From assembly GCF_001654865.1 (NCBI RefSeq), contig NZ_LXEO01000025.1, positions 62,001-126,000 of the forward strand: a stretch of DNA of 64,000 nt. Reading direction: 5' to 3'. This stretch comes from Buttiauxella noackiae ATCC 51607. GTDB lineage: Bacteria > Pseudomonadota > Gammaproteobacteria > Enterobacterales > Enterobacteriaceae. Positions 63,817 through 64,000 of this stretch are shown here, in pieces. The notes under the pieces were generated by a model that was not told the DNA's origin, made no database searches, and saw only the letters and a list, made by a program, of their open reading frames with translations. Made by a program: the position numbers and the translations under genes. Positions within the stretch are counted from its first letter, which is position 1. Each line of letters begins with the position of its first letter.

Positions 63817-64000
63817 CAATGCTCCTGGCTGCTATAGATTCCGACGCTCGGAGCATCGCCTACGTAACCGTAGCCGCGATACATCCCTTCGCTGTTAAAA
63901 GGCAGTGCCACATTGCCCTCGCTGTCGATGGCAATCACTCCGCCGCTGCCTTCTAGCGCCGGGAGTTTTTCCATCACCACACGTTCTGTCGCCTGATGCA
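63816..64000 (-). CDS. iaaA: Isoaspartyl peptidase / L-asparaginase IaaA, 3' end only
   Basis: The visible 61 codons encode the C-terminus: '[48 protein letters not shown]', matching the end of the beta subunit of E. coli IaaA. The rest, including the nucleophile Thr, lies beyond the window. IaaA cleaves isoaspartyl and some beta-aspartyl dipeptides and can use glutathione-derived peptides. It is the first gene of the iaaA-gsiABCD operon. Confidence 0.93.
   Translation of the reverse strand, partial: HQATERVVMEKLPALEGSGGVIAIDSEGNVALPFNSEGMYRGYGYVGDAPSVGIYSSQEH

Noticed and set aside
1-64000. CRISPR array, prophage, insertion sequence or integron
   Set aside because: No regularly spaced direct repeats, transposase, integrase or phage structural genes were seen. 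The accessory regions carry fimbrial, transport and signalling genes only.

Overview
The window is chromosomal DNA from a member of the Enterobacteriaceae. Almost every recognisable protein has a close Escherichia coli or Salmonella counterpart (MetG, Mrp, BtsS/BtsR, ThiM/ThiD, FbaB, MdfA, DeoR, DacC, RimO, Gsi), and REP-type palindromes sit between genes. Gene order is that of neither model species, so a less common genus such as Buttiauxella, Kluyvera or a relative is likely; I cannot name it from sequence alone.

Layout. 1-6.4 kb: a chaperone-usher fimbrial operon on the minus strand with two chaperone genes (Stb-like), followed by a membrane-anchored winged-helix regulator cut by the window edge. 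6.8-13.2 kb: one minus-strand operon pairing an enolase-superfamily sugar-acid dehydratase with a complete Opp/Dpp-type ABC importer. 13.4-16.4 kb: fbaB and the thiM-thiD pair behind a TPP riboswitch. 16.4-30 kb: an AT-rich accessory region with an orphan amino-acid-binding-type protein, a PdeF-like c-di-GMP phosphodiesterase, a diguanylate cyclase, FimY, FimZ, and a Salmonella-type type 1 fimbrial operon fimA-C-D-H-F. 30.3-33.5 kb: a large MscS-family channel and an unknown periplasmic protein. 33.5-44.9 kb: a CstA/BtsT-type transporter, a three-subunit molybdenum hydroxylase that ends in a cytochrome c, its maturation genes (MocA-like, XdhC), yehS, and the pyruvate-sensing BtsS/BtsR two-component system. 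45-48.4 kb: mrp and metG. 48.4-64 kb: mdfA, ybjG, deoR, dacC, gstB, yliI, bssR, two lipoprotein genes, rimO, and the glutathione importer gsiDCBA with the 3' end of iaaA. In E. coli K-12 this last block lies far from metG, so a rearrangement junction lies near 48.4 kb.

How parts fit together. The most informative regulatory link is a set of three copies of the BtsR recognition motif just upstream of the CstA/BtsT-type gene, one pair with exactly the 13-bp spacing known for BtsR. This predicts that the btsSR system 7 kb away controls this transporter. In the fimbrial region the transcription factors FimZ and FimY sit beside a cyclase/phosphodiesterase pair, where Salmonella has a single EAL gene. 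Upstream of thiM there is, besides the intact TPP riboswitch, a pair of degenerate thi-box-like sequences in inverted orientation.

Identifications rest on motifs and remembered family sequences; no database search was run.
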